A stretch of 64,000 nucleotides of DNA from Albugo candida. Its lineage: Eukaryota > Oomycota > Peronosporomycetes > Albuginales > Albuginaceae. Positions within the stretch are counted from its first letter, which is position 1, and each line of letters opens with the position of its first letter. Shown here piece after piece: positions 1 through 11,840 of this stretch. A model generated the notes under the pieces. The model was given only the letters and a program-made list of their open reading frames with translations. It had not been told where the DNA came from and searched no databases. Position numbers and translations under genes: made by a program. The stretch covers positions 124,001 through 188,000 of the forward strand of contig CAJNAR010000017.1 of NCBI GenBank assembly GCA_905220665.1. Reading direction: 5' to 3'.

Positions 1-10
1 TTCGGCTCTG

Positions 11-906
11 ATGCGCAATGAAGCGACTATGAACGAAAAATGCGGAAAAACAGATAGCGATGGCGCAGATCCGATAGTACAAAATCTTATTCGCAAGCAA
101 AAACTGGAACGCAACCGAGAATCAGCTCGCGAGTGTCGACGACGCAAACGAGAGCATATTCTTGGCGTCGAAAAACGTTGTCGACAATTAGAACGAGAAA
201 ATATGGAATTACGAAGTCAATTGCATGCTGGAAAAGAAGCAATGAAACAGGAAGAACGCGAAAAGAATCGCGTCTGTGAAGAACTAGAGAAAATGATACA
301 ACGTGGCGCATCCGAGAAGGAGCTTGCCGAGAAAATCGATAATTTCAAGGAACAGTACTCCGACTACGGTCATGGACGTCGTTCGGCTTTACGATATCAC
401 TTGCATCAAATTGAGCGCTTATTGTTACCGACTCAAGTCACAAAGATGTGCATTTGGGCACTTCGTCAAGATGATTCTTTCTGGCAGGACGAAGAAGACG
501 AAACTAGTTTACCAGTTATTCTCGCCAAAGAGCTCGGACTCACTGATGATCAGAAGAATAGAATACAGCAGCAGAGGTACGAATATCACGTTTTAAGTAT
601 ACGCGCTTAAATGACATTTATGATACGGATACAGAGGATCGATCTCTACAATCTGTGAGAATCTCAAACGCGCGTTGGCATTGCTGGAAGATTTGAAAAA
701 GCAAATTGAGACGAAAAACTCGACTTTGGATCACGAAATGGATAATTTACAGAATATTCTCACTCCTACACAACGCGCAAAGGTATCGAAATGATTCATT
801 GGATGACATTGTTTTCTGACTCGCTGCTTGATAGTTTATTGTATGGGTTACAAACAACCCAGCGTGTATGCATTTGCTAAATAAGCTCTGGCGAACTGTG
901 CTGTAG
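11..906 (+). CDS. bZIP transcription factor with DOG1-like tail
   Basis: Predicted nuclear DNA-binding factor of 261 aa. Exons 11-576, 635-782, 835-906; introns of 58 and 52 nt. Residues about 30-55 form a CREB/ATF-type basic region (NRESARECRRRKR, keeping the canonical Asn and Arg of N-x7-R), followed by a leucine-zipper-like coiled coil to about residue 110. The C-terminal half (RYHLHQIERLL; WALRQDDSFW; and, after splicing, QRAKFIVWVTNNPACM) resembles the DOG1-type domain found behind bZIP regions in plants and stramenopiles. The model starts at the first ATG in the window; because that lies 11 bases from the edge, the true start could be further upstream. The factor keeps Asn in the basic region, unlike the Cys-substituted bZIPs reported in oomycetes. 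Targets are unknown. Confidence 0.85.
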
Positions 907-997
907 CAACCAGCGAATGATTTTATTGACGAACAATATGATGACGTCTTTGTGGAGAGTTTCCCCACCTTCTATTCTCAATTTCCATCGCATCTGA

Positions 998-3137
998 TCA
1001 TTGCAAGAGATTGCGACGTGCACGTTTCATATGATCTCCCCATTGACCCCCTTGGGCCGAAGTTAATCGATACACCAATTCTTCTTCGGTAATCGCTTCA
1101 GCCAAATTCACCAGCGTCCCGAGAACTGTCTGTATGTAATTCGCGCAGTTCTTATCCGGACGTGGACATTTATAATTCCAAAGCCCTTTTTCCGGATTGA
1201 AGCCTATTTCCACGATACAAATACGACGTTGTGCATTTTGGATCACTTTTTGTACCGCTGGGACATCTTTTGGATCCAGTATGATAACTGCATCCAAATC
1301 AATTCGTGTGTTATCGGGACCTCCACAGCTTAGTGAGACTCGATTCGTTTCGGTGTGTACGCTCACAGCCACATCGATTGTGATCAAATCCGCCCATTTC
1401 CACTTGAGGTACTCTTTGTGTGTGTTGGAAACATACGGCGTATTGGGACAGAAAATAATTCCATCGGTGAAATGAACTCGTTTCTCATCGTCGTAGATTC
1501 TAGCCACGCTATGATCTCTTTTCTGCACTCGCTGAATCTGCCGCAAGACGTCCGCGAGATGTCGTAATGGAACCCATCGCTTTTTCAAAATCGTTAAAAT
1601 TGCGTGTCGACTGATTCCGTGCTCTCGCATACCTGCCGCATACGGGCCACTATGGAGACAAAAAACGTGACATGTAAGCGCATTGGAAGATGGAAGCGAA
1701 ACTTACTTTTCAGACAGAAAATCATTCAAAATTTGCAGTCGTTCCGTAAACGTTTTGCTGACATGAGAGTCATTTTCTGTGGGTCCGGTGGCAATGATAT
1801 CAAAAGCCATAAAAACATAACGCTTTTCTTTTTGATGAAACTTTCACAAAAGTGTACAATCAAATAAAAATCGTCGAGTCATGTGGACGTACCACAAATT
1901 CCCCGTCGAGAACGGTTCCTTCTGGAAGAACGAGTTTGAGTTGATCGATTCCGCATGTCGTATAGGCCGCATTCGATCGGTCTACTAGCACTGTGGATCC
2001 TCCAGCCACAACGAGAAAATAACGCACGCCGTCGGTTTTCTCGGAAACGTGGTACTCTCCTTTCTTAACGAACGGAATGTGCCATCGAGCAAAACCGACT
2101 GGCATCGTGCCGTTGAATCGATTTCGATTTCCACCAAGTCGTTTACTATACGCATTCTGCAACTCGGATGCTGCCAAGGAATCCCAACTCGTTTTATATG
2201 CTTGACCAACATGCGGCATGAAAAATCGTACCCATTTCCACAGGATCGAAGCATGATTGATCGCTTTGTTCAAACTCCTGTCCCCGTCATCACTCTGTTG
2301 CAGCCATTCTTGTGTCAATGCATTCGTCAGTTCTAATTCTACTTCGTGTATTTTTTTCTTCTGACCAAATTCCACCGACACTTCAGTCATATCCATGTGG
2401 ATGTCTTTTCCAATCGCTGAGGTTCGATCTCTCAATCGTAAATTCTCCGCGTCTTGTTTCAAAGCTTCCTCGTTTTCCACTGTTTTGAGTGCACCTTCAC
2501 ACGCGACCGAAATACGACAATCATACGAGCAATGCGGTAGGAAAATATTAAGTGATCCAAGACGCTTCTTTTCCTGCAAATGACTCGGTTTTGGACCATC
2601 TTTGTGATCATAACTTATCAGCCGTTTACCATCAGATATCTCATAAACTGTGCTTTTCTCTGTGCGTTCCAAAAACTCGCCACTTTTGCATAAATGGCTT
2701 AACCCTTTGAGAAATACGGGAAATTCTTGTGCGTGGACGCCAGATACGAATTTAGCGCCATATTTTCGCATTTGTTCTTCTGTAAGAACGATCGATGCGC
2801 CAACATTTTCTTGTGAAGGAAGACATCGCAACTCGGTTAAATACGAAGTGATTTTTCCAAAGCGTAATTCAATCTCAATTTCTGTGTCAAAACTCTGCTG
2901 ATCGATTCTATCACGAAACGACTGCAAAAAGTCTGCGATAGCGATATCGGGAGCTTTTGAATTGTTGTCAATAGGAATGCATTGACGACGTCCAGCCGTG
3001 ATTTCAGCCAGTTTCGTTTCTGCCTTGCTTGCAGAGAAGGCAGAACTATTTGTTTTTTCCAGCGAGGAGACCACATGGTTCAAATCCACGCACTGACGCT
3101 TGCCACTCGATATGTTTTCATGAGAACGCGCAAGCAT
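998..3137 (-). CDS. mRNA capping enzyme: RNA triphosphatase-guanylyltransferase fusion
   Basis: Bifunctional nuclear enzyme that removes the gamma-phosphate of nascent mRNA and transfers GMP. Exons 1893-3137, 1707-1822, 998-1649 (introns 70 and 57 nt), 670 aa. The N-terminal half has the two metal-binding Glu strands of tunnel-type triphosphatases (IEIELRFGK near residue 80; EVELEL near 255). The C-terminal half has nucleotidyltransferase motif I with the GMP-accepting lysine (KTDGVR), motif III (LDGEFV), IIIa (YVFMAFDI, formed by splicing), IV (DGIIFCP) and V (LKWKW). The triphosphatase is thus of the fungal/protist tunnel type, not the metazoan cysteine-phosphatase type, and is fused as in other stramenopile-like protists. 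No cap methyltransferase domain is attached. The start codon lies 34 bp from that of the divergent neighbour. Confidence 0.93.
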
Positions 3138-3171
3138 TGGTTAAGGGGTGGAATTGAATGAGGTACGGTAC

Positions 3172-5271
3172 ATGGATGGGATGACGGCAATACAATGCAG
3201 CGACTTTGGAGCTTGTTTAGAGCGGGTGATGCAGCTTGAGATCAATGAAGCCATCAATGAGATAGATAGAGTATCGAATGAGCATGTAGTATCTGGTGGA
3301 GGTACTTTAGAGGAATATCAAATGATTGCAAAGGCGTATTCCGAGTTGAGAGAATTTAATAGAGCCATTACTTGGTACAAAAAAGGTGGACATCGCCTCT
3401 AAAGTTTGACGCCTTTTACTCACAGGAAACCAACGATGTAGGTCTAGAACGGTATCCAAACGATCTACAATTGACGAATGGATTACAGAATGCGCGATTG
3501 CTCGTGCTGGAGAATTTGGAAAGCGATAGCGACCCAGAGTCTGAATCGATAGACGACAGAAGAATGGAGACGACTCAGACGATCACAACTAGCAACTCGC
3601 GAGAACTGACGTTACATCCGTTTGATGGTCCTTCTGATTCTCAATGTACGGAGCCCACAGTCATCTCCAAGATAATGAATCATATCAAGTGTATACGATT
3701 ATTCCATCTGATTGTATACTATACACTATTGGAATTACTCAATTTATGGCAGTTCACAATTGGTGCGAGTTTCATTGCGATGGGTGCAGGTATCCACGTG
3801 ATACTTCGCAGTTATTCGATGATGATGATCTCCATCGTTGCGGTTTGTGTCGCTCATTCTCGATTGAGAAAATTTGCATCTGTTTATGTGTATACCTGGC
3901 TCAAAAGCTCGGATGACAAACTAGGGATTATCGATTGGATTCCAAACATTTCAATTTCTCTTCCGCTCATCTTAAAAATCGTGGGTCAGATCAAATTTCA
4001 ATTGTTCCTTCATCAAAATTGGTGTTTGGAAATGTTTGTGACGATATTGACCGGATTATTTTTGTACTTTTCGAGACGATCGGATAGCTGGGAACATGTT
4101 GTACGAGGCAAAGGGCTTAGAGTAATTGCGTATATCGTGACTCTGTTATATTGGGGTGCATGGTGCGGGCACTGGAAGAGCTGCATTCATTTGCTTGGAA
4201 CAGCTCTTGTTGAGACAGGAAGCGTTGTTCTCAACTCTTTGAACACAAACTCGGTACTAAGTGTGACAAAACGTGCGTGGCAACGAGTTTGGGATGACGT
4301 CTACGAGAAAATGTCAGGAAATATTGATTTCGACGTATACTTTTTGATGGGATTATCGCAATGTATAATGGAATTCTGGCAAACACCAACCACATTTTCA
4401 CTCGACATGCTGCAAACAATGCTACAAAACTCAGTAGCGACCATGGAAACTTCAGCTGTGAATCTCTTTCGACCCGAAATACAACGACTCAAAGATCAGA
4501 TTGGTGACATACAATCAAACTCGGACGATTTATTTTTTTTGACTCAATATCTCAAGCAGAAAGTAAAAACAATGCCACCTTCCAAGTGGCTGGCAGTGTT
4601 AGGTAAGAGAAAAATGCTTGTGTCAGTAATGAATCTCGATTCGAAACTTGATTTTCATAGGCTTGGTGGCACGTCGCTGCCCTTCGTATTTGGTGTTGTT
4701 CTGGTTGATCACATTTCAAGGCATCCTACCGATTGCATTAGCACCATTTCTTTTTGTGGAATGGCCGCATGCAAACGACACATTTACCAAATACCAAGAC
4801 AATTTGCTTTTCGCTTTGGATGGATATGAAATTCTACTAATGGAGTCACCTCTCTTGGCAATATGGTCCAAATACAAATCCGCGATAAACGCACTGGAAA
4901 CTAGTCTTACCTTCTCAAAAGCAGCCCAGACTGGAACAAAACTAATACAAAGTACATATCGAATCGGGTACATTGTATTTGCATGATGTCGGCGTCCTAC
5001 TCACACTTGTGCGACAGAAAACTGGTGCAATTCGCCAAGGAATGGCACCAGCAAGGTTTCGTATCTGTTGATAAATTACCGGACCACCTTACGAGTATTT
5101 TTCTTTTGGCAAAAGAGTCAATGTAAGTTCTTTGTCAAATGCGGTCATCTGCTTATCTGACGTTCTTATGAAAGAGTACTTCGAGAGAGTTTGCAGTCGT
5201 TATCACTGAGCACGCAAATACAACAAGCAAAGGAGTATATGAGCCGATGGTGGTCCGGCACGAGCGAGTAG
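3172..5271 (+). CDS. TPR-containing multi-pass membrane protein, unknown function
   Basis: Not recognised. 627 aa from exons 3172-3385, 3442-4602, 4661-4967, 5018-5122, 5175-5271 (introns 56, 58, 50, 52 nt). Residues 1-90 look like one or two tetratricopeptide repeats (a helix pair ending in AITWYKKGLERYPND, which is created by the first splice). Then comes an acidic, Ser-rich linker and about six to eight hydrophobic helices (about residues 160-300 and 480-520), with amphipathic helices towards the C terminus. I chose ATG 3172 because the frame upstream offers only GTG; ATG 3181 is an alternative. The gene faces the capping enzyme head to head and ends 115 bp before the kinase stop. A scaffold in a membrane compartment is a guess only. 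Confidence 0.7.
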
Positions 5272-5386
5272 GAAATATAGGAAAGTATAGCTCTATTGGC
5301 AAACAAATATTTATAATGAACTCTACACATAAGCAAAAGTAAGCATTGATGCGTCTATGATAGATGTAGCCCCATCGCGTTGGAAT

Positions 5387-6718
5387 TTACGTAAATCTTC
5401 GTTTTTGATTGAATCGCCTCATTTCATGAATGGCAGAGGATAATGGTTTGTCATTGTAGGCGTCAGACTGCCCTTTGATCCACGGATGCTCTAGAGCCAT
5501 TGTAGCGCTGTATCGGTCATGAGGGGTGACATTGAGAAGATTGCGTATCAGATGTTTGGCTGTTTGATCAAAATCTCATTAAGGCACTTTCATCATCTGA
5601 GCGACATCGCAAACCTGCACTTGAGACGTTTGTCCAGTAAGGATGCGGAAATTCCAAGGCACCAGCACGTATTTTTCGATAAACAGCCTCGAGTCCAGTC
5701 TCATCCTCGACAAAAGGTGGGAAGCCGCAAAGCCTAACATCAGAATTCGTGTTATCAAGCAATCAACTTGATATCAATCGTAGAGTACTTTACATGATGT
5801 AGACGACGACTCCAAGACTCCATAAATCGACTTTGCTGTCGTATCCCTCACCCTTTAATACTTCAGGTGCTACAGGCTGCCGCGTGAGATCGCATGCTAG
5901 ATAAACGCAGAGTACGCATACGCACCAACGTAATAATCAGTCCCACAGCTGGTATACGCTCTACCGCGGCCACGGGACCCTGCATCATCACCCTCTGGAT
6001 CCAGTATCTTTGCAATACCAAAGTCACTGATCTTGATATCTGCGCTGTTGTGACTCGCAAGTAAAATATTCTCAGGCTTGATATCACGATGTATGATGTT
6101 ACAAGAATGTAAATATTCCAGCGCTTGTAAGACATTGGCCACAATCTGAGCTGCTTGTCGTTCGGAATAAACTCCCACACGTACAATTCGATCAAATAAT
6201 TCTCCGCCAGTAACTCTGCGACAAAAGGCGAATTAACATCAATATTGAAAAAATGAGCTGTGTTGTTACCTCTCCATGACCAGCAGTAAATCATTATCGC
6301 TTTCGTAAACTTCCTCCAAACTTATTATGTGAGGATGTTTGACCCGGAGAAGGACAGTGATTTCGTCCCGTAAACTATTCTTCTTCACACATAACGCTTT
6401 ATTGATAACTTTGACAGCATACACTTCTTGTGTCGACTTTTTTCTACACAAGTATACCATGGAGACAGCGCCACTGAATGATCGATTAGTTTTGTTTGTG
6501 TCTCAAGTGTTCAAGTACGAACCGTCCAAGAATTTCTCCGACTTCATACAAAGAATGGAACATTGCCGCACTATGGACATCCGCCAAACCTTGCGTCACT
6601 AAATGATCTTCCTCCTTGCGAAAGAACGCGGAAAGTGGTGGGGCTACCAAGTTTACATGTGATCAAGAAAATGACCCAACATTCTTGAGATACACAAACC
6701 AGAAAAATGAGCGGCCAT
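5387..6718 (-). CDS. Ser/Thr protein kinase, CaMK-like
   Basis: Soluble kinase of 333 aa. Exons 6700-6718, 6523-6643, 6270-6473, 5926-6215, 5794-5869, 5615-5733, 5387-5559; six introns of 49-60 nt. Splicing restores every subdomain: glycine loop GRGAVSMVYL, catalytic Lys in YAVKVINK, MERVTGGELFDR, catalytic loop HRDIKPEN, metal-binding DFG (KISDFGIAK), APE (YYVAPEVLKG), and DLWSLGVVVYIM ahead of CGFPPF. The order and the GGELFDRI/PWI signatures are those of the calmodulin-dependent kinase group, but it ends soon after the catalytic domain with no clear calmodulin-binding helix or EF hands. A short basic/acidic insert sits in the activation segment before APE. The first coding exon is only 19 nt, so the N-terminal dozen residues are the least certain part. 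Confidence 0.88.
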
Positions 6719-6749
6719 TATAAAAATCGAGCACGGGTTCTCGTCAAGA

Positions 6750-7146
6750 TCAATTGATCTCGTTACGCTGTATGAAGTGGAACGCTTCTAGCTTGTAAAA
6801 CGCAAAATTGATGGTGTCGAAGCTATCCAAGATTCTGCTTGGCACAGTAGGTAGGAAAAGCACGAATGAACTAGACATGCACACGTAGAAAAGCATAAGG
6901 TACATATTGTGCATCCGGAAAGCTACGAGTTCATACATGCGAAAAAAAGAGCCAGTCGTGTACGTCTTTGAAGCGAAGAAAGGCAGTGATCGCTAATTCC
7001 CTAAAAGAAGCGCTTGAGTGTACACCGTATACCAGCTTCCAGGAATTTATTGTATACTTGTAGTATAGAGCGTCACGAACGGGTTTACTGTTTGTAACAG
7101 TATACTTTAAAATCGGCACGGAAATCTGACGTCTTATCATTGTCAT
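6750..7146 (-). CDS. possible short membrane-protein gene, frame unresolved
   Basis: The gap between the kinase start and the TMEM104-like stop holds two overlapping open frames on the same strand (7146-6931, 71 codons; 6938-6750, 62 codons). The first begins MTMIRRQISVPILKY and the second has a hydrophobic stretch (MYLMLFYVCMSSSFVLFL). They could be joined by a short intron near 6925-6965, but I find no junction that is both canonical and of the usual length here. No family recognised. It may equally be the 5' untranslated and promoter region of the kinase. Confidence 0.25.
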
Positions 7147-7156
7147 GTACTTTACT

Positions 7157-9218
7157 TCAGATCAGCCGTATAACGGTTATCAAAACAAGAAAAACGATCG
7201 AGAGTGCTAAAACACTGTACACCCAGGCTTTATGATGGAAAGGGCTCGAAAATGGATTGTGTGTCGAAAGTGGCGCTTGCGGATTGACATCGCTGTTCTC
7301 CATGAGAAAATCACCCGCTTGAGATAGCTTTACTTGGTCGAGTTGCTGCCGTAATGCAAAGACGAGGCATGTCGGCACGATCCACTGCATGGAGATTATG
7401 AGCATGTTATATACGACATAGAATATTGGACACAGGAGATCCTACCTGAATTCCGAGGCCAGCGTACGCGCCTGTGATGCCGACTAATAGCGCAACATCT
7501 TCCGTGAAGAATGCAATGAGCACTGGAGGAATAAGTGCTGCCAGGCCATAATAATATCTATTTCCTGATGCTCGACTTGGGGCATCTACTCCACGGTCGC
7601 CTTCCACCGCTGTAGATGTGCCAAGAGTCCGTCCTTGAAACAATGACATCAAGTTTTCACGAAGTGTAATTGCAATTAATGGAAAGTTAGCGCTTGAAGG
7701 AGACGCAGTGTGAGGAATCCAAGGTATCATACCGAAATTGAGGTTTTTCTTACCTCAGCGTAAATACGGGAAACAGATTCAAAAAATAAGCTTCGATCCT
7801 GGGTGTGTGATGGTCGAGAAAATTCAAGGTATACACGTCCTGTGGGCAGAATCATCAAACATTCGAAACGCGGATGCGAGTGAATTACATGAATCTCTTC
7901 CGGAGTGAATCGGAATGCAGCGGTTCCACACAATATAATGTACACAATGAATACAGCCTAATGAATAGAAAATGAGAATGTTGTGCGTATACGAAGATCA
8001 TTTATGACCAAAAATGCGCCAAGAAGAACTTTTCGAACTTTCTTTTTATTGGCAATTGGAGCCACAAGACCGGGTATGCTACAAATATGGTGAGAGTCAT
8101 ATTTGCTGGGATGAATTTTACTGCAAATGAACCTGTGATGGCACATGAATGAGTAAATACAAACTCCCAAAAAGGTCGAAATTTCTGCAGGGTCTTCATA
8201 TGCAAGTACTTGTTTGAGCGATCGACCTTGGTGTTGTATGATTCCAATTATCGCGAGCACGATCAAAAGCCCAAACGATGTATGACGGATAATCGTTGTG
8301 ATTAGTTGCATCAGTTTTGTCTTTTGTACGTCACCCATTGCGAATGCGCCAAAAATTACGGCAAAGGCCATCACAAAAATTTGATACACTTGATAACTAT
8401 CCAATGATCCGTAGCAGACCCAAACGCTTTCTAGTGACGGTCGCGGGCAAATCATTTCTCGAAGTGACTTGGGAACGGCTACAGAGAAGGCCACAAATAA
8501 AATTTGCTACACCGTGATAATCATTCCGTACCCACTGCATAAATTGCCAAATCTCCATACAAGTAGATAACAACACAAGCAGAGAAGGCATGCAGACCTC
8601 GGCGATTGAATAAGCGCTGAGCCAATTGTGCCAGTTCCGTCTATGAATATATTGCTTGAAAGGATCAATCAAACCACGCAATACAGCCTCAATAGTACTT
8701 TATCTGATATGTCGAATATACAATTCTTCCAATCCAAGTGAGCAGACGTAGATCCTTCCTCCTACATTCGACAATTTGAGTAACTTCATAAAGCTCGTCG
8801 CATATTACTCAAAGCCACCTTTGATTCTACCAGCAAGGGAACTGCTTCATCGTGATTCAAGCCCGGAGACTCACTTCGCTTCTCTTTCGTATGATCAGAA
8901 ACTCTAAATGAAGACTTTACATTCTCCTCACTCTTTGCTTTTTCCAAAGTTTTGAGCGCATGAACACCGGCAATACATTCAACTACAAATGTCGCCGTAA
9001 TGTAGCTAGTAACTGCTAATAGCGCCAGTAGTACACTGCCATACAAAAGTCCAGTCTAAGACAGTAATTCGAAACTACTATTTCCCTTCATGCTCAGACA
9101 GACCTACCTGCACGAATGAATGCGGGATCGTCAAGGCTCCAGCGCCGACAATTAGATTGAAAATAAACACAAATCCAGTTATCGGCGAATACTCGTTCGC
9201 AACGTTACTTTGCACCAT
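7157..9218 (-). CDS. TMEM104-like amino-acid/auxin-permease family transporter
   Basis: Integral membrane protein, 521 aa, ten exons: 9108-9218, 8819-9055, 8699-8761, 8532-8640, 8133-8478, 8009-8078, 7889-7957, 7754-7839, 7446-7692, 7157-7384. The reading frame follows animal TMEM104 throughout: FNLIVGAGALTIPHSFVQ near the N terminus, IFDISDKTELAQLAQRLF, IYLYGDLAIYAV, SFMCHHSIPGLVAPIANKKK, DVYTLNF, FPVFTLSANFPLIAITLR, VGITGAYAGLGIQ. Several of these strings exist only after splicing, which supports the exon model. The family belongs to the amino-acid transporter superfamily; the human substrate is not established, so none is assigned. The boundary after exon 2 (8819, or 12 nt earlier) is ambiguous. 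It lies 82 bp downstream of the aconitase stop on the same strand. Confidence 0.87.
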
Positions 9219-9300
9219 TGTATCGTTTCAATGGCATTCTTTGTTTCATAAGTTCGGTATACAGCTATACAGAAACTCAATCGGTATACTGCGCACCTTC

Positions 9301-11711
9301 CTATCGTTTGGTCTTTTTCATCAAATTCAATGCACTTCCGTGCTTGAACCATTCAATTTGCTCTTCATTGAACGTGTGGTTCACAGGTACCTCGAAACGC
9401 TCGCCATCCTTTGGTACAACGCAAAGCTTTAGAGGCTTTCCAGGCGCAAAGTCTTTCAGACCCACAATTGACACTTTGTCAGTTCCTCGGATGCGATCGT
9501 AATCAGCTGGATTGGCAAACGTCAATGCAAGAATACCTTGCTTCTTTAAATTTGTTTCATGAATGCGTGCAAATGACTTGGTAATCACAGCACGCCCGCC
9601 GAGGTGACGAGGTTCCAAAGCCGCATGCTCGCGAGAGCTGCCTTCTCCGTAATTGTCGGCACCGATCACAACCCATGGCACACCTTCGGCCTTGTACTGT
9701 CGAGCAACATCCGGAACTTTTCCTGTCTCACCAGTGAACTGATTGACAACTTGGTTCGTTTTACCATTTTCAGCGTTTTCTGCACCAATAAGTAAATTAT
9801 TCGAAATGTTATCGAGGTGACCACGGTACTTTAGCCATGGACCCGCCATACTTATGTGATCAGTCGTGCATTTCCCTTTTGCTTTGATCAATACCGGCAT
9901 GTTTTCCAAATCGTTGCCATCCCACTCATCAAATGCAGTAAGGAGTGCAAGACGATCGCTTTTGGGATCCACCTTTAGCGGCACTGACGATCCATCTACT
10001 GGAGGTGCTTGAAACGTGTCCTCTCCACGATCAAATCCTTTGACTGGTAATTCCTTCCCAAACGGTGCTTTAAATTTAAACTCCTTCCCATTGGCGAGCT
10101 TGATGGCATCCGTTTCTGGATTGAAAGTAGTTTCACCCGCAAAAGAACAAACGGTCACAATTTCCGGTGAGGTCACAAAAGCGTGTGTCGCAGGGTTGCC
10201 GTCATTTCGTTTCGCAAAATTTCGGTTGTAAGAAGTGAAAATTGAGTTTTTTTCACCCATTTTGACATCCGTTCGATTCCATTGCCCGATGCAAGGTCCA
10301 CAAGCATTTGCGAGAGAGATACCACCTGCTTTTGCAAATGTATCCAGAATACCGTCCCGAGCGATTGTAGCCCGCACCTGTTCTGATCCTGGGGTAACAT
10401 AGTACGGGGCTTTGAACTTCAAACCTGCTGCAAGCGCTTGTTCCGTTAGTTCAGCACATCTGCTTAAATCTTCGTAACTCGAATTGGTACATGAGCCGAT
10501 CAATCCAGCACTGAGTTTAACCGGCCAATCGTTTGTTTCGCTAGCCTCTTTCAATTCTTTGCCAGCATGATGAGCAAGATCAGGTGTGAAAGGTCCGTTT
10601 ACGAGAGGTTTCAATTGCGTCAAATCCACTTCGATGATTTGATCGTAGTGAGCGCCTTTGTCCGCTTGAAGATTTTCTGCGAAAGAATCAGCAGCCGATG
10701 CGATTCCGCTTCTGTCTGTCATTTTCAGATAATCTGCCATTCTGTGGGTATACGGGAATGTTGAGCAAGTTGCGCCGATTTCCGCACCCATGTTACAGAT
10801 CGTTCCCATACCAGTGCAAGAGATTGAGTCTACACCCGGGCCAAAGTATTCCACAATCGCTCCTGTTCCTCCTTTCACAGTCAAAATGTCTGCAACTTTC
10901 AAAATTACATCTTTTGGCGACGTCCAACCAGACAATTTTCCAGTGAGTTTCACTCCAATAACTTTAGGAGCTTTCAACTCCCATGCCATTCCAGCCATCA
11001 CATCAACGGCGTCAGCTCCACCGACTCCAATAGCACACATACCAAGTCCACCTGCATTTGGTGTGTGCGAATCCGTTCCGATCATAAGTCCACCGGGAAA
11101 AGCATAATTCTCCAAAATTATCTGATGAATAATTCCACTTCCGGGTCTCCAAAATCCGATTTGAAATTTAGCCGCTGCCGATGATAAAAATTCATACACC
11201 TCTTTGTTGATAATATTTGCATTCTTTAAATCGGTCGATGAGCCTTTCTCAGCAGTAATCAGATGATCACAATGTATGGTCGTTGGAACGGCAGTTGTTG
11301 GAAGTCCGGACGAGATGAACTGAAGAACAGCCATCTGAGCCGTTGCATCTTGCATCGCCACCCGATCTGGACGAAGCTTTAGGTACGTCTGTCCCCGTAT
11401 CAGTTCCTGGTTCGGGTTGTCTAAATGGCCGTAAATGATCTTCTCGGCAAGTGTCAGCGGCTTATTTAGACTTTTGCGAACGCGATGCAAATTCTTTTCA
11501 ATTTTCTCGTAAGTTTTATCAATTGTCGGGCTTCCTGGAGGGTCCAGCACAGACAGTTGGATAGAGGTTGTGCTGTTCGAAAAGCATTTCTATACAAAAG
11601 ATCTATTAGGATTGGTGGGGAATTATGAGCCATTTCGACTGCTACCTTGGATTCACTTAAATGGCGAGCGTTACGAAGGACATGGACATTTTTTGAGCGA
11701 AGTGTTAACAT
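9301..11711 (-). CDS. aconitate hydratase, mitochondrial
   Basis: TCA-cycle enzyme that isomerises citrate to isocitrate through a [4Fe-4S] cluster. 784 aa from exons 11646-11711 and 9301-11589 with one 56-nt intron. The first exon encodes a basic, Arg/Ser-rich leader ([19 protein letters not shown]) typical of a mitochondrial targeting peptide. Cluster ligands are in [12 protein letters not shown] and ACGPCIGQW; the swivel domain carries [15 protein letters not shown], and substrate residues sit in [14 protein letters not shown]. Length and order match eukaryotic mitochondrial aconitase, not the longer IRP/bacterial AcnA type. Nothing odd was seen. Confidence 0.96.
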
Positions 11712-11840
11712 TATGCGTCTACTCCAAGAATCGAATTTTGAGTGAGCGGAAGAATTCAAAACGGGGGAGGATACTGCGATCTATTGATTGGTTGATATGA
11801 TAAAGAGGATCTAATCGGAGCGGTTATTGGGTAAAAAGTG

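Noticed and set aside
7740..7890. Apparent frame break in the TMEM104-like gene
   Set aside because: The long open frame here is the wrong one; two introns (7840-7888 and 7693-7753) give DVYTLNF and FPVFTLS in one continuous frame.
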